DNA of 64,000 bases from Cyanobacteria bacterium SZAS-4 (lineage in GTDB: Bacteria > Cyanobacteriota > Vampirovibrionia > Obscuribacterales > Obscuribacteraceae): positions 89,084 to 153,083 of the forward strand of contig JAFEAT010000018.1 of assembly GCA_018266255.1 (NCBI GenBank), in the 5' to 3' direction. The position numbers and the translations under genes were made by a program. Numbering within the stretch: the stretch's first letter is position 1; each line of letters opens with the position of its first letter. The notes under the pieces were generated by a model, which ran no database searches, was not told where the DNA came from, and was given only the letters and a program-made list of their open reading frames with translations. Positions 53,452 to 62,076 of this stretch are shown in pieces.

Positions 53452-54729
53452 ATGACTACAGCCGCTGTTGCAACTCGGTCACAGGCAATATTTGAACGTG
53501 CGAAAGCCGTGATTCCCGGTGGAGTGAATTCTCCGGTTCGCTCTTGCAAGTCAGTCGGCTCGGAGCCGATTTTTATGGATCACGCAGATGGTTCTCATTT
53601 GTTTGACGTCGACGGTAATAAATACATCGACTACGTTGGCTCATGGGGTCCGATGATTCTGGGTCATCGCCATCCGCGTGTGTTGGAAGCAATCGAGATC
53701 ACACTCAAGCAAGGCACCAGTTTTGGTGCTCCTTGCCGAGCTGAAGTCGAGATGGCTGAACTGGTTTGCAAGCTGATGCCATCAATCGAAATGGTGCGCA
53801 TGGTCAACTCTGGTACTGAAGCAACGATGTCGGCGATTCGTCTGGCTCGCGCTTTCACCAAGCGAACTATGATCGTGAAATTCGATGGCTGCTATCACGG
53901 TCATGCTGATTCTTTCCTGGTTAAAGCCGGGTCTGGTCTTGCAACCTTGGGAATTTCGAGCTCGCCAGGCGCGCCTGATGAGATAACCAAATTGACGGTG
54001 TCAATTCCGTTCAATGACCCTGCTCAACTGAAAAAGACATTCGAAAAGCACGGCAAGGAAGTCGCCGCGGTGATCATCGAGCCGATTGTAGGCAATGCTG
54101 GACTAATTCTTCCTGAGGAGAACTACCTTCAAACTATTCGTGAGCTCTGCACCGAGCATGGTGCCTTGCTGATATTTGACGAAGTGATGACTGGCTTCAG
54201 AGTCGCTCTCGGCGGCGCCCAAGATATGTACAAAATCAAACCAGATTTGACTACTCTGGGCAAAATTATTGGTGGTGGACTTCCAGTTGGTGCTTACGGT
54301 GGAAGGAAAGACATCATGGAAATGGTGGCACCGCAAGGACCTGTCTATCAAGCTGGAACGCTCTCAGGAAATCCACTAGCAATGGCTGCTGGCATTGCGC
54401 AACTCAAGACTTTGCAGACACCAGGAACATACGCACACCTGGCAGAAAATACGACGAGGCTTGCAGACGGACTCAAAGGTCTGTCTAAATCTATTCAAGT
54501 TGTATCGGTACCCGGAATGCTCGGTGTGTTCTTCAACTCTAAACCAGTAACCGACTTTGAAAGCGCACAGAAGTGTGACACAGAGCAATTTGGCAAAGTT
54601 TGGAGAGCGCTGATTGAAAAGGGCATTTACTGGCCGCCCTCACAGTTCGAAGCTGCGTTCATTTCTGCTGTGCATACAAAGCACGATATCGACAATACGA
54701 TTGATGCTTTCAAAGACGCAATAAAATAA
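53452..54729 (+). CDS. hemL: Glutamate-1-semialdehyde 2,1-aminomutase
   Basis: Makes 5-aminolevulinate from glutamate-1-semialdehyde in the C5 route of haem synthesis; PLP-dependent, cytoplasmic. 425 residues: AKAVIPGGVNSPVRS, the substrate region YVGSWGPMILGH, NSGTEATMSAIRLAR, FDGCYHGHAD, LIFDEVMTGFR and the PLP lysine in TTLGKIIGGGLPVGAYGG. ATG 53452 is chosen from AAGGTGAT 7 bases upstream; a GTG four codons earlier is less likely. The C5 route is shared by cyanobacteria and many bacteria. Confidence 0.96.
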   Translation: MTTAAVATRSQAIFERAKAVIPGGVNSPVRSCKSVGSEPIFMDHADGSHLFDVDGNKYIDYVGSWGPMILGHRHPRVLEAIEITLKQGTSFGAPCRAEVEMAELVCKLMPSIEMVRMVNSGTEATMSAIRLARAFTKRTMIVKFDGCYHGHADSFLVKAGSGLATLGISSSPGAPDEITKLTVSIPFNDPAQLKKTFEKHGKEVAAVIIEPIVGNAGLILPEENYLQTIRELCTEHGALLIFDEVMTGFRVALGGAQDMYKIKPDLTTLGKIIGGGLPVGAYGGRKDIMEMVAPQGPVYQAGTLSGNPLAMAAGIAQLKTLQTPGTYAHLAENTTRLADGLKGLSKSIQVVSVPGMLGVFFNSKPVTDFESAQKCDTEQFGKVWRALIEKGIYWPPSQFEAAFISAVHTKHDIDNTIDAFKDAIK

Positions 54730-54823
54730 CTGCGTACTCGAAAAATTCACAACACGTTCCGGAAAAAGGACGTTCTCCGTTGTTATGTTGTCGGCACATC
54801 GTTGCCCGCAAGGAGAATCGAAC

Positions 54824-55090
54824 ATGTCCAAGCCTCTAGAACGCGAGAATGTCGATGCAAAATTGGAATCACCGCAACCTTCTGGTTTGTCCCGGATAGC
54901 GTCAGATTTCCAGGTGGCAAGCCTCCCGCAAAGCAAAACTACCATGCCAGCTGAATTTGGTACGCCTATTCTCACCGGACTATATGAAGATAATCCTGTC
55001 GGACCAGTGGTGCCAGATCCTTACCACGACGGTCCACAACTCGGCGGACATAACTCCGGTTCTAGTCCCACCATCGACATAGATGACTGA
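54824..55090 (+). CDS. Small hypothetical protein
   Basis: Not recognised. It has 88 residues, MSKPLERENVDAKLESPQPS onward, low-complexity and rich in Pro, Asp, Gly and Ser, probably disordered (NPVGPVVPDPYHDGPQLGG, then SPTIDIDD). ATG 54824 is chosen because AAGGAG lies 8 bases upstream. It converges on the next gene with 15 bases between the stops. Confidence 0.6.
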   Translation: MSKPLERENVDAKLESPQPSGLSRIASDFQVASLPQSKTTMPAEFGTPILTGLYEDNPVGPVVPDPYHDGPQLGGHNSGSSPTIDIDD

Positions 55091-55105
55091 TCTACGTTTC
55101 TCAAA

Positions 55106-55870
55106 TCATTTAAGTTTGATTGAGCCAACAACCTTGTCGAGCATTTCTAGACTTGGAGCGAACTTGGCTCTAGCGAGCTTTTGCACATAGGCTTTGCTTT
55201 TTTCTAGAGGCAAATCTTTTGGCAAACCTGTTGCCTTGATTGGCCAGAAGAACGAGACGTAATATTTGTTGTCGCTTGTGATGCCTTGAAAAGTGTAAAA
55301 GAAGTCTGACTCGTTCACTGGTGGATCGCCGTTTCCGTAAACGCTAATAAACGAAACACCTGAGCCCAAGCCGTTGTTGAACTTCAGATAGTTTTCTTGC
55401 GCGTGCAGAAATTCTGCGCCATCTGACTCTGGCAAAATTGGAATTGATTCCAAACCTTTGGACGATTTAGCGGCAATCGCTTTTCTCAAACCATCTAAAC
55501 GCTTGTTGAATTCGACCTGTTTCGCTTTCGGAAACATTGGTGCCCACTTCTGAAGTGGATAGACCAGCAAGTGTGGCTCGTTAAAACTGTTATCGCCGTA
55601 CTGTAGCTTTTTGCCGTCGAAAAGGATGCGCACATGCATTGGTACCGCATCGAAAGTCATTAGTTCGTCTTTCGGATCGTAAGGATCTGCTTTCTCGATT
55701 TCGACTTTTGTAGTCTTTGCAATTCCTGTGGTGTCGAATTCTACTTTTAGCTTGGCGATTTCGTTATCGGTGGCGGGCTTTTTTGCTGCAGGAGCGGCTT
55801 GAATGCTGAGCGAAGACGTTCCGATGCAAGTTGCTACGAGCATTGCGACGGCCAACTTCTTAGATGTCAT
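55106..55870 (-). CDS. Secreted protein of unknown function
   Basis: Not recognised. It has 254 residues with a signal peptide (about 1-25, ending SIQAAP). The mature part is alpha/beta with strands VPMHVRILFDGKKLQYGDN and YYVSFFWPIKATGLPKD, and a long helix (AYVQKLARAKFAPSLEMLDKVV). No catalytic motif or lipobox. Single gene; a double-hairpin repeat lies beyond its start region. Confidence 0.65.
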   Translation of the reverse strand: MTSKKLAVAMLVATCIGTSSLSIQAAPAAKKPATDNEIAKLKVEFDTTGIAKTTKVEIEKADPYDPKDELMTFDAVPMHVRILFDGKKLQYGDNSFNEPHLLVYPLQKWAPMFPKAKQVEFNKRLDGLRKAIAAKSSKGLESIPILPESDGAEFLHAQENYLKFNNGLGSGVSFISVYGNGDPPVNESDFFYTFQGITSDNKYYVSFFWPIKATGLPKDLPLEKSKAYVQKLARAKFAPSLEMLDKVVGSIKLK

Positions 55871-56028
55871 TGTAGGAACTCCAGAAGGTGATTCTGAATT
55901 GAGGAATATACCTCATCTTTTGTGTTATTCAAAGTCACGTAGGTAATACAGTTTTGGATCTCATTTTTGAATACTTTGAGTGCTTGGAATTTAGGTGATT
56001 GTTGAGATAAATTTGAATTTGAGAAGAC

Positions 56029-56075
56029 GCCGTTCAATAGACCGGCGACCCTTGCCGGCTGAAGCCGGCGCTCCC
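56029..56075 (+). repeat. Dispersed double-hairpin GCCGG element, copy C
   Basis: GCCGTTC-aata-GACCGGC, then CCCTT, then GCCGGCT-ga-AGCCGGCGCTCC: near-identical in the second half to the copies at 2060 and 62991. It lies 30 bases past the stop of the AraC-type gene (minus strand) and 158 bases from the start of the secreted-protein gene. Confidence 0.8.
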
Positions 56076-56105
56076 TTGCGCTCCATTAATCACAGCGCTC
56101 CTGCG

Positions 56106-57017
56106 CTAGGCGGATGCTAGTTGTTTGAAGCGTCCTACGTCGCGTTTTGGTGGTTCGCCGAATGTTCGCTTATATTCGCGGCTGAACTGAGAGGCGTCGT
56201 CGTAGCCGACGATTTCTGCGGCAGTTCCGGCGTCGATGTCTTCGGTTAGCAGCAGTCTTCTTGCTTCTTGCAGGCGCAGCATTTTTTGAAACTGTAACGG
56301 GCTCATCGAAGTTGCTGTTTTAAAGTGTTGGTGGAAGCTTGAAACGCTCATGCCCAAATCTTGTGCAAGAGTTTCCATACTGAGATTCTCGTTGTATTTG
56401 TTGCGCAAAATTTGAACTGCTTTTGTAATTCGATTTGTGTGTCCACCAAAAACTGCCATTTGTCGCAGTCTAGATCCTTGCTCGCTCTTTAGAACGCGAT
56501 AAATAATTTCGCGTATCACCATCGGTGATACCACACGGAAGTCGTCTGGATTCTCAACCAATCTGAGCAAGCGAACCATTGCGTCCAAAAGGTCATCCTG
56601 GAGCTTTGATACATCCATCGACTTGACGCTTGTGTCACTGCGCCCAGCGTTGATGCCGGCTTCAACAATTACCGACGCAATCGTAGCTGGGTCGAGGTCT
56701 AGCTTTAACCCTAAATAGGGCTTCTCTGGCGTAGCTTCGACGACTTGACTGACTACCGGTACGTCCAGCGAAATCAGCAGGTAGTGCGCAGGGTCGTATC
56801 TCAGCCGTTCTTCACCAAAAGTAACTTCTTTGGCGCCCTGTGCCACAACACACATCGAGGGCGAATAGAGTCCGTGCTTTGGCTGAGTTGGCTCAGACCA
56901 GCGGAAGAACTGCAGGCTTTCCACGATATCATTCGTGCCTTCAAATTTGCAGCCATTGGCTAACCGTTCGACTAATTCCTCGCGATAAGCGTCAGTTCTT
57001 TTGTTTTTCTTGTCCAT
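56106..57017 (-). CDS. AraC-family transcriptional regulator
   Basis: It has 303 residues. The N-terminal part (about 25-170) is an AraC_N-type domain (SPSMCVVAQGAKEVTFG, DPAHYLLISLDVPVVSQV). The C-terminal part has two helix-turn-helix motifs: NLSMETLAQDLGMSVSSFHQHF and EIVGYDDASQFSREYKR. ATG 57017 is chosen because GAGAGGAT lies 6 bases upstream. It is divergent to the AKR-ADH-tautomerase operon, which it probably controls. This group of regulators usually responds to aldehydes or similar stress signals. Confidence 0.92.
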   Translation of the reverse strand: MDKKNKRTDAYREELVERLANGCKFEGTNDIVESLQFFRWSEPTQPKHGLYSPSMCVVAQGAKEVTFGEERLRYDPAHYLLISLDVPVVSQVVEATPEKPYLGLKLDLDPATIASVIVEAGINAGRSDTSVKSMDVSKLQDDLLDAMVRLLRLVENPDDFRVVSPMVIREIIYRVLKSEQGSRLRQMAVFGGHTNRITKAVQILRNKYNENLSMETLAQDLGMSVSSFHQHFKTATSMSPLQFQKMLRLQEARRLLLTEDIDAGTAAEIVGYDDASQFSREYKRTFGEPPKRDVGRFKQLASA

Positions 57018-57083
57018 AGCACTATCCTCTCCAACCTTTGGAGAATTGTCCAATCTTCCTGGAACTTTGTTATACCAAACTGG

Positions 57084-57106
57084 CACTATTTGAGCATAAC
57101 ATAGTG
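57084..57106. promoter_or_regulatory. Inverted repeat in the AraC/AKR divergent promoter
   Basis: CACTAT-N11-ATAGTG lies midway in the 245-base gap between the AraC-type gene and the aldo/keto reductase. A possible site for the adjacent AraC-type regulator, though AraC proteins more often bind direct repeats. Confidence 0.35.
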
Positions 57107-57261
57107 TTTGTGAATGCAGTGTTGCGAATTTTATGCAATCGACGCTCACCTGGTTTTTCGGGAAGTTGGCATCAGTAATAGTCACGCTTTCAAAAAAAGC
57201 TGCTGCGTTTCTGAAGGCATGTCCAACCTAATTGATGCTGACGATGAAAGGGAGAATCAAA

Positions 57262-58275
57262 ATGCAAAAGAGAAAACTTGGCACAAGTGGTCTTGAAGTA
57301 TCGGCTCTGGGTCTTGGTTGCATGGGTATGAGCCATGGATTCGGTCCTCCAAAAGATAAGCAGGAAATGATTTCGCTGATCCATGCCGCGGTGGATCGCG
57401 GTGTCACGTTCTTCGATACTGCTGAAGTTTACGGACCGTACATCAACGAAGAGTTAGTCGGTGAGGCACTTGAGCCGTTCAAGGGAAAAGTCGCCATCGC
57501 GACGAAATTCGCTTTTGAACCAAACCCAGATGGTGGTGTCGGTCCCAATGGTGGACCAGCATGGAACGTTTTGAATAGCAAACCTGCACACATCAAAGAA
57601 GTTGCAGAGGCATCACTAAAACGATTGAAAGTAGATGTGATTGATTTGTTCTATCAGCATCGTGTTGATCCGAAAGTTCCTATTGAGGAAGTTGCCGGAG
57701 CAGTCAAAGAATTGATCCAGCAAGGCAAGGTTCGCTATTTCGGAATGTCAGAAGCCGCAGCCAACACCATTCGCCGTGCACACGCTGTGCAACCGGTATC
57801 AGCAATCCAGAGCGAGTACTCACTGTGGTATAGAAGACCTGAGCCAGAAATCTTGCCGTTGTGCGAAGAACTGGGAATTGGATTTGTGCCATACAGCCCG
57901 CTTGGAAGAGGTTTCTTGACTGGAAAAGTTGACGAAAAAACTGAGTATGCAGCCAATGATATTCGCAACTCTCTTCCACGATTCACTGCAGAAAATCGGA
58001 AAGAAAATCTCGCACTTGTGGATTTGTTAACGAAGTTTGCTGAGCAAAAAGGTGCAACAACAGCTCAAGTCGCGCTTGCATGGTTGCTTGCGCAGAAGCC
58101 ATGGATTGTTCCGATTCCAGGTACGACAAAACTACATCGCCTCGAAGAAAACATTGGCGCAGCATCTCTTATACTTAGCCCTGCCGATCTCGCAGAGCTT
58201 GATGAAGCAGCCGCGAAAGTCGAAGTCAAAGGCGAACGTTATACGGAAGCTATGGAAGCCATGTCTTATCGTTAG
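57262..58275 (+). CDS. Aldo/keto reductase (YajO/AKR13-like)
   Basis: It has 337 residues from ATG 57262, with GGGAG 8 bases upstream. Family motifs: KLGTSGLEVSALGLGCMGMS, FFDTAEVYGPYINEELVGEA (catalytic Asp and Tyr), IATKFAF (Lys), DLFYQHRVDPKVPIEEV (His), then FVPYSPLGRGFLTGK and the cofactor loop IPGTTKLHRLEENIGA. Reduces aldehydes or ketones with NADPH. First gene of a three-gene operon with a Zn alcohol dehydrogenase and a tautomerase, divergent to an AraC-type regulator. Confidence 0.95.
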   Translation: MQKRKLGTSGLEVSALGLGCMGMSHGFGPPKDKQEMISLIHAAVDRGVTFFDTAEVYGPYINEELVGEALEPFKGKVAIATKFAFEPNPDGGVGPNGGPAWNVLNSKPAHIKEVAEASLKRLKVDVIDLFYQHRVDPKVPIEEVAGAVKELIQQGKVRYFGMSEAAANTIRRAHAVQPVSAIQSEYSLWYRRPEPEILPLCEELGIGFVPYSPLGRGFLTGKVDEKTEYAANDIRNSLPRFTAENRKENLALVDLLTKFAEQKGATTAQVALAWLLAQKPWIVPIPGTTKLHRLEENIGAASLILSPADLAELDEAAAKVEVKGERYTEAMEAMSYR

Positions 58276-58311
58276 GTTGCTGTTTGGACAGCTAATTAGG
58301 AGTAATGAACA

Positions 58312-59370
58312 ATGACAAAGACAGCAATTAAAACAAAAGCTTACGCCGCAGTTAGTGCAGGCGCGGAAGTCAAACCGCACGAGATCGAACGCCGTGAGCC
58401 CGGTCCGTATGATGTTCTAATTGATATCAAATTCTGCGGAGTTTGCCACTCTGACGTGCACCAAGTCAAAGACGATTGGGGTGGTGCCATCTATCCGATG
58501 GTGCCTGGTCACGAGATCGCAGGCGTTGTCGAAAGAGTTGGTGAGAAGGTCACCAAATTCAAAGTTGGAGATCGCGTCGGCGTTGGCTGTATGGTTGATT
58601 CATGCAAAGAGTGTGGATCATGTGCTGATGGTGATGAAAACTACTGCGAAAAAGGCAACATCCAAACTTATAATGCGATGTCTCTCGACGGCAAGAATAT
58701 CAATTTTGGTGGATACTCTGAGCGCATCACCGTGCTCGAAAGATTCGTCGTAAAAATTCCGGATAACTTGTCGCTCGAACAAGCCGCACCGCTTCTCTGT
58801 GCTGGCATCACCACTTATTCTCCGCTTGTACACTGGAAAGCTGGTCCTGGCAAAGCTGTAGCTGTTGTTGGACTCGGTGGATTGGGACACATGGGCGTAA
58901 AGATTGCGCACGCTCTCGGCGCTGATGTGACTGTGATCAGTCGCACCAACAATAAAAAAGCTGATGCAGAGAAGATGGGTGCAAACGATTATGTAGCTAC
59001 TGCTGAACCCGGTGCTGTTGAAAAAAATCAGAATCGTTTCGATCTGATCATCAACACCGTATCGTCAGCTGCTGACATGAACGCCTACATGGGCATGTTG
59101 AAGCGAGATGGTGTTATGTGCCTGGTCGGCGCTCCTAGCGAAGACCTTCCAATCAAGGCTTTCAGCTTGATTCCGAAACGCACGACTTTGTCAGGTTCAA
59201 CAATTGGTGGCATGCGCGAAACCCAAGAAATGTTGGATTTCTGTGGCAAGCACAACATCGCATCTGACATCGAAGTTATCCCAATACAAAAGATCAACGA
59301 AGCTTATGAGCGCTTGCTGAAGAGCGACGTTCGTTATCGCTTTGTCATCGATATCGCATCGCTGAAGTAA
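58312..59370 (+). CDS. Zinc-dependent alcohol dehydrogenase (CAD/YahK-like)
   Basis: It has 352 residues. Catalytic zinc site: CGVCHSDVH and GHEIAG, with the third ligand Cys in LLCAGITTYSPL. Structural zinc: four Cys in SCKECGSCADGDENYC. NADP-binding: VVGLGGLGHMGVKIA. This pattern is the cinnamyl-alcohol/aldehyde reductase group. Works with the upstream AKR, 36 bases away, in aldehyde reduction. Confidence 0.95.
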   Translation: MTKTAIKTKAYAAVSAGAEVKPHEIERREPGPYDVLIDIKFCGVCHSDVHQVKDDWGGAIYPMVPGHEIAGVVERVGEKVTKFKVGDRVGVGCMVDSCKECGSCADGDENYCEKGNIQTYNAMSLDGKNINFGGYSERITVLERFVVKIPDNLSLEQAAPLLCAGITTYSPLVHWKAGPGKAVAVVGLGGLGHMGVKIAHALGADVTVISRTNNKKADAEKMGANDYVATAEPGAVEKNQNRFDLIINTVSSAADMNAYMGMLKRDGVMCLVGAPSEDLPIKAFSLIPKRTTLSGSTIGGMRETQEMLDFCGKHNIASDIEVIPIQKINEAYERLLKSDVRYRFVIDIASLK

Positions 59371-59422
59371 CGCGGTAATCCGATTTCAATCAAGATCGCA
59401 ACAAACAAGCAAGGACTAAAAA

Positions 59423-59644
59423 ATGCCACACGTCGTCTTGAAAGTTTGGCCTGGTAAAACGGAAGAACAAAAAATCCGCGCCACCGAATTGATCGTTAAG
59501 GACTTAATGGAAGCATTTGGATCCAAGGAAGAATCAATATCGGTTTCGATCGAAGAGTTTCATCCCGACGATTGGTCCGAGCAAGTTTACAAGCCCGATA
59601 TCGTTGATAAGGCGAGCACGCTCTACAAGAAACCTGGATATTAA
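59423..59644 (+). CDS. 4-oxalocrotonate tautomerase-family protein
   Basis: It has 73 residues. The family needs Pro as the first residue after Met: MPHVVLKVWPGKTEEQKI. The sequence fits the small 4-OT/PptA group (VKDLMEAFGSKEESISVSIEE). Catalyses keto-enol tautomerisation; substrate unknown. Third gene of the AKR-ADH operon, 52 bases after ADH. Confidence 0.85.
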   Translation: MPHVVLKVWPGKTEEQKIRATELIVKDLMEAFGSKEESISVSIEEFHPDDWSEQVYKPDIVDKASTLYKKPGY

Positions 59645-59647
59645 TAG

Positions 59648-59668
59648 TCCCGGGATAAAGTCCCGGGA
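59648..59668. terminator. TCCCGGGA hairpin after tautomerase gene
   Basis: Two identical self-palindromic octamers TCCCGGGA, five bases apart, can pair as one hairpin just past the stop. No T-tract follows, so termination is unproven; it may stabilise the 3' end. Confidence 0.45.
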
Positions 59669-59708
59669 TAATTGATAAACGTTCGCTTTAGTTACCGCGC
59701 TGATTAGA

Positions 59709-61607
59709 CTATCTCTTTGTCGCCGCCGTTTTTCTCCATTCCTGGAATCCGGCGGCGATGAAGTATTCCAATGTGTCTGGCACATCTTTTTCGGAGAACC
59801 CTTTCTTGTCTCTGCTGGTGAAACCTGAATGTCGCTCGGGAATGAGTTCTTGCAATCCCTGATGCGCTTTGTCCCATGGCACTGGTCGTGCGAATTTCGT
59901 GATCGGCACCCCTTCACCGGCGCCTAAATCCATCGCCAGTTCGTTGGTCTTCTCTAAGTCTGCGCGCACTCTAATTACTACGGCTTTTCCGTTGAGCGCT
60001 TCCTCCGCAGCCTTCAGTGCGGGTGCCATTGCCATGCATGGAGGGCAGTGTTCTTGCCCGACTTTGACGATCACAGGAAGACCTCTATCAGCCGCATATT
60101 TTAGAGCTGCATAGTATTCCTCGGGAGTTGCAACTGCCTTAGCAAGATCTTCTTGCTCTATCTTTTTCAGTTGCGCGAGTTTTTCTGCTTCTTTAGCTTC
60201 CTCGTCTTCTTTTGCCTTTGCTTCGGCTCTTACCCTGGCTGCTTCTTTCAGTCTCGCCGCTTCCTTCAGTTTCGCCGCCTCTTTGGCTTTAGCGGCTTCT
60301 TGCGCATCTTCAACTTTAGGAGCGCCTTCAACTTTAGGAGCACCTTCAACTTTCGGAGCGCCTTCAACTTTCGGAGTCACCGTTGATGGTGGCGAATCAG
60401 AAGTTTTGCCATCACCACCATATTTGAACAGATCGCGTTTCTGTTCCGCCTCCTCCGCTGGTTTTAGCAGTGGCAGTAGTGCCTGCAATTCGTCTGCAGG
60501 AATTCCTGTTGCTGCAAGCCGTTTGTGCAGCTCTGGATTTGAATAGATTGATGGATTTCTCAGCCCGGCAGAATCGATCCATTGTGCACCGATTTCACGG
60601 AATTTCTGTTTCAAATCATCATCAGTTTGCGATTCACCCCATTTCAAGCAAGCAATACCAAGGTCGGCTCTTGTTGCTGCTTTTGCGTTTTTGACGAAAG
60701 TCAGGTTAGCCTGATCTCGCACCAACTGTTGAAACTCGGCGGAATCTTGTGGAGTCGTTGCCACGGCTTTAGCGATTCGTTGCTGCTCTGCTTCGATTTC
60801 GGCAGGATTTACTTTGTCTGCTGCACGAATTGCCTCACGATAGTGGCGCTCGCCATCGTGCCAGTCTTCTGAGTCAGTTGCGGCTGTGATTTCTCTGGTG
60901 ATCGCTGCGCGTGCGATTTCGAACGAGCTGCCAGATCTGTCACCTCTTTCTGTCTTCTCTGATTTTTCTGCCTTGTCCGATTTGTCAGATTTTTCGGTTA
61001 AGGCGTTCGGATTGAATTGACCTTTGAATGATTCTTGCCGTTCTCTCGTTGCTGCAATGGCCGCATTGAAAGATGAGATCATCGAGTGATCTGCACCTTG
61101 CCAACGCATTACTGGTGCTTCTGGTTGAAGCGAGCCGTCCGCGCCGGGTTTGACTGAAAACACAATCGAGACCGCAGCGTTGTGGCCGCCTGCTAATTGA
61201 CTGTCCGCAAATTTGGCTAATTCGGGGTCTTTGGTTTTCGCACGGTCGATGTAAATGTAGATAGCGTCTTTGGCAGCGCCATTTTTAGCGTTGGGTAGGG
61301 AGTTCTCGATTAGCTGACGTGAGTTGTTGTGCTCGAATCCACCGAAGATTGCTACTATCGGTCTGCCGGTGCGGGCTGCGTCTTTGTAGGCTTCTTGATA
61401 GTTGTCTTGAGTGTATTTGAAGTTGTCCTTGATCATCTTGTCGTAGGCAGCGCGCGACTGTCCGTCGACAGCTATTACAGTTCCCTGAGAACTGTCGCTG
61501 ATGCTGAAACCATCATTGAGCGGCTGATTGTAGCGCCTAGTGTTGAAGTAGGCCTGCAGTCGCTGCTGGTCTTGAAAGTTGTATTGGTTATAAGAGTTTT
61601 GACGCAC
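59709..61607 (-). CDS. Thioredoxin-fold protein with charged coiled coil and tandem repeats
   Basis: It has 632 residues from the GTG at 61607. The N-terminal part (about 50-200) looks like a thioredoxin-like domain without Cys (GRPIVAIFGGFEHNN). A Lys/Asp/Ser linker follows (EKSDKSDKAEKSEKTE), then a helical region, four KVEGAP repeats and a long charged coiled coil (about 440-495). The C-terminal thioredoxin-like domain has Cys521-Pro-Pro-Cys524. The usual start is in doubt: ATG 61682, with AGGTGAT ahead, leads to ATG-GCT-TGA and then coding-like sequence in the same frame. No signal peptide is visible. Function unknown. Confidence 0.7.
   Translation of the reverse strand: MRQNSYNQYNFQDQQRLQAYFNTRRYNQPLNDGFSISDSSQGTVIAVDGQSRAAYDKMIKDNFKYTQDNYQEAYKDAARTGRPIVAIFGGFEHNNSRQLIENSLPNAKNGAAKDAIYIYIDRAKTKDPELAKFADSQLAGGHNAAVSIVFSVKPGADGSLQPEAPVMRWQGADHSMISSFNAAIAATRERQESFKGQFNPNALTEKSDKSDKAEKSEKTERGDRSGSSFEIARAAITREITAATDSEDWHDGERHYREAIRAADKVNPAEIEAEQQRIAKAVATTPQDSAEFQQLVRDQANLTFVKNAKAATRADLGIACLKWGESQTDDDLKQKFREIGAQWIDSAGLRNPSIYSNPELHKRLAATGIPADELQALLPLLKPAEEAEQKRDLFKYGGDGKTSDSPPSTVTPKVEGAPKVEGAPKVEGAPKVEDAQEAAKAKEAAKLKEAARLKEAARVRAEAKAKEDEEAKEAEKLAQLKKIEQEDLAKAVATPEEYYAALKYAADRGLPVIVKVGQEHCPPCMAMAPALKAAEEALNGKAVVIRVRADLEKTNELAMDLGAGEGVPITKFARPVPWDKAHQGLQELIPERHSGFTSRDKKGFSEKDVPDTLEYFIAAGFQEWRKTAATKR
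60311..60381 (-). repeat. Four tandem 18-bp repeats coding KVEGAP
   Basis: Units CAACTTTAGGAGCGCCTT begin at 60311, 60329, 60347 and 60365 and differ at one or two positions. They code KVEGAP repeats in frame in the minus-strand protein, so copy number can change without a frameshift. Confidence 0.9.
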
Positions 61608-61759
61608 AAACTGTGCTTCAGGACTATCATATCGGGGCTGTTGTACCCGAACTGGATAGCATACGTCGCCGCCTCAAGCCATGACCGATCACCTGTTGTC
61701 CACACTACTACGACTCTCAATTTAAGCCGGAAGTGTTTCTAAATTGTGCCTTAATTGAG

Positions 61760-62074
61760 CTAAGACGATGCCCCTGGCTTTTTTGCCTTTGCTTGGACGT
61801 CCGAGTCTTTGAGAATTTTAGCTTCGGTCTCCACTTGCTCGGCTTCTTCGTTTCGCTCCATGGCGCGAAGCAATTTCGCGTAGTCTTCTTTTATGTTCCA
61901 GCTCTCGGGGGGATGGTCGGGCTTTAAAAATCCTTTGGCAATGTACTGCGCAATTTGTTCTGCATAATCACGAAACGCTTTTGGGAAATATTTTTCAGCG
62001 TCCTCATGCTTGATTGTGCATTGGTCTATTTTTCTCATTTTGGGAAAAACTGTTGTTTTGCGCTTGCGTGACAT
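61760..62074 (-). CDS. Small hypothetical protein coupled to comF
   Basis: Not recognised. It has 104 residues, very charged and helical (MSRKRKTTVFPKMRKIDQ, then AFRDYAEQIAQYIAKGFL, LLRAMERNEEAEQVETEAK). No signal peptide or membrane helix. It starts 2 bases after the comF stop, so translation is coupled. Confidence 0.6.
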   Translation of the reverse strand: MSRKRKTTVFPKMRKIDQCTIKHEDAEKYFPKAFRDYAEQIAQYIAKGFLKPDHPPESWNIKEDYAKLLRAMERNEEAEQVETEAKILKDSDVQAKAKKPGASS

Positions 62075-62076
62075 GT

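Noticed and set aside
41806..61676. Genome-wide recoding of UGA as an amino acid
   Set aside because: Several genes here end naturally at TGA (for example the trypsin-like protease) with no coding sequence after it, and none of the full-length genes uses TGA inside. The two or three in-frame TGA junctions are better explained case by case.
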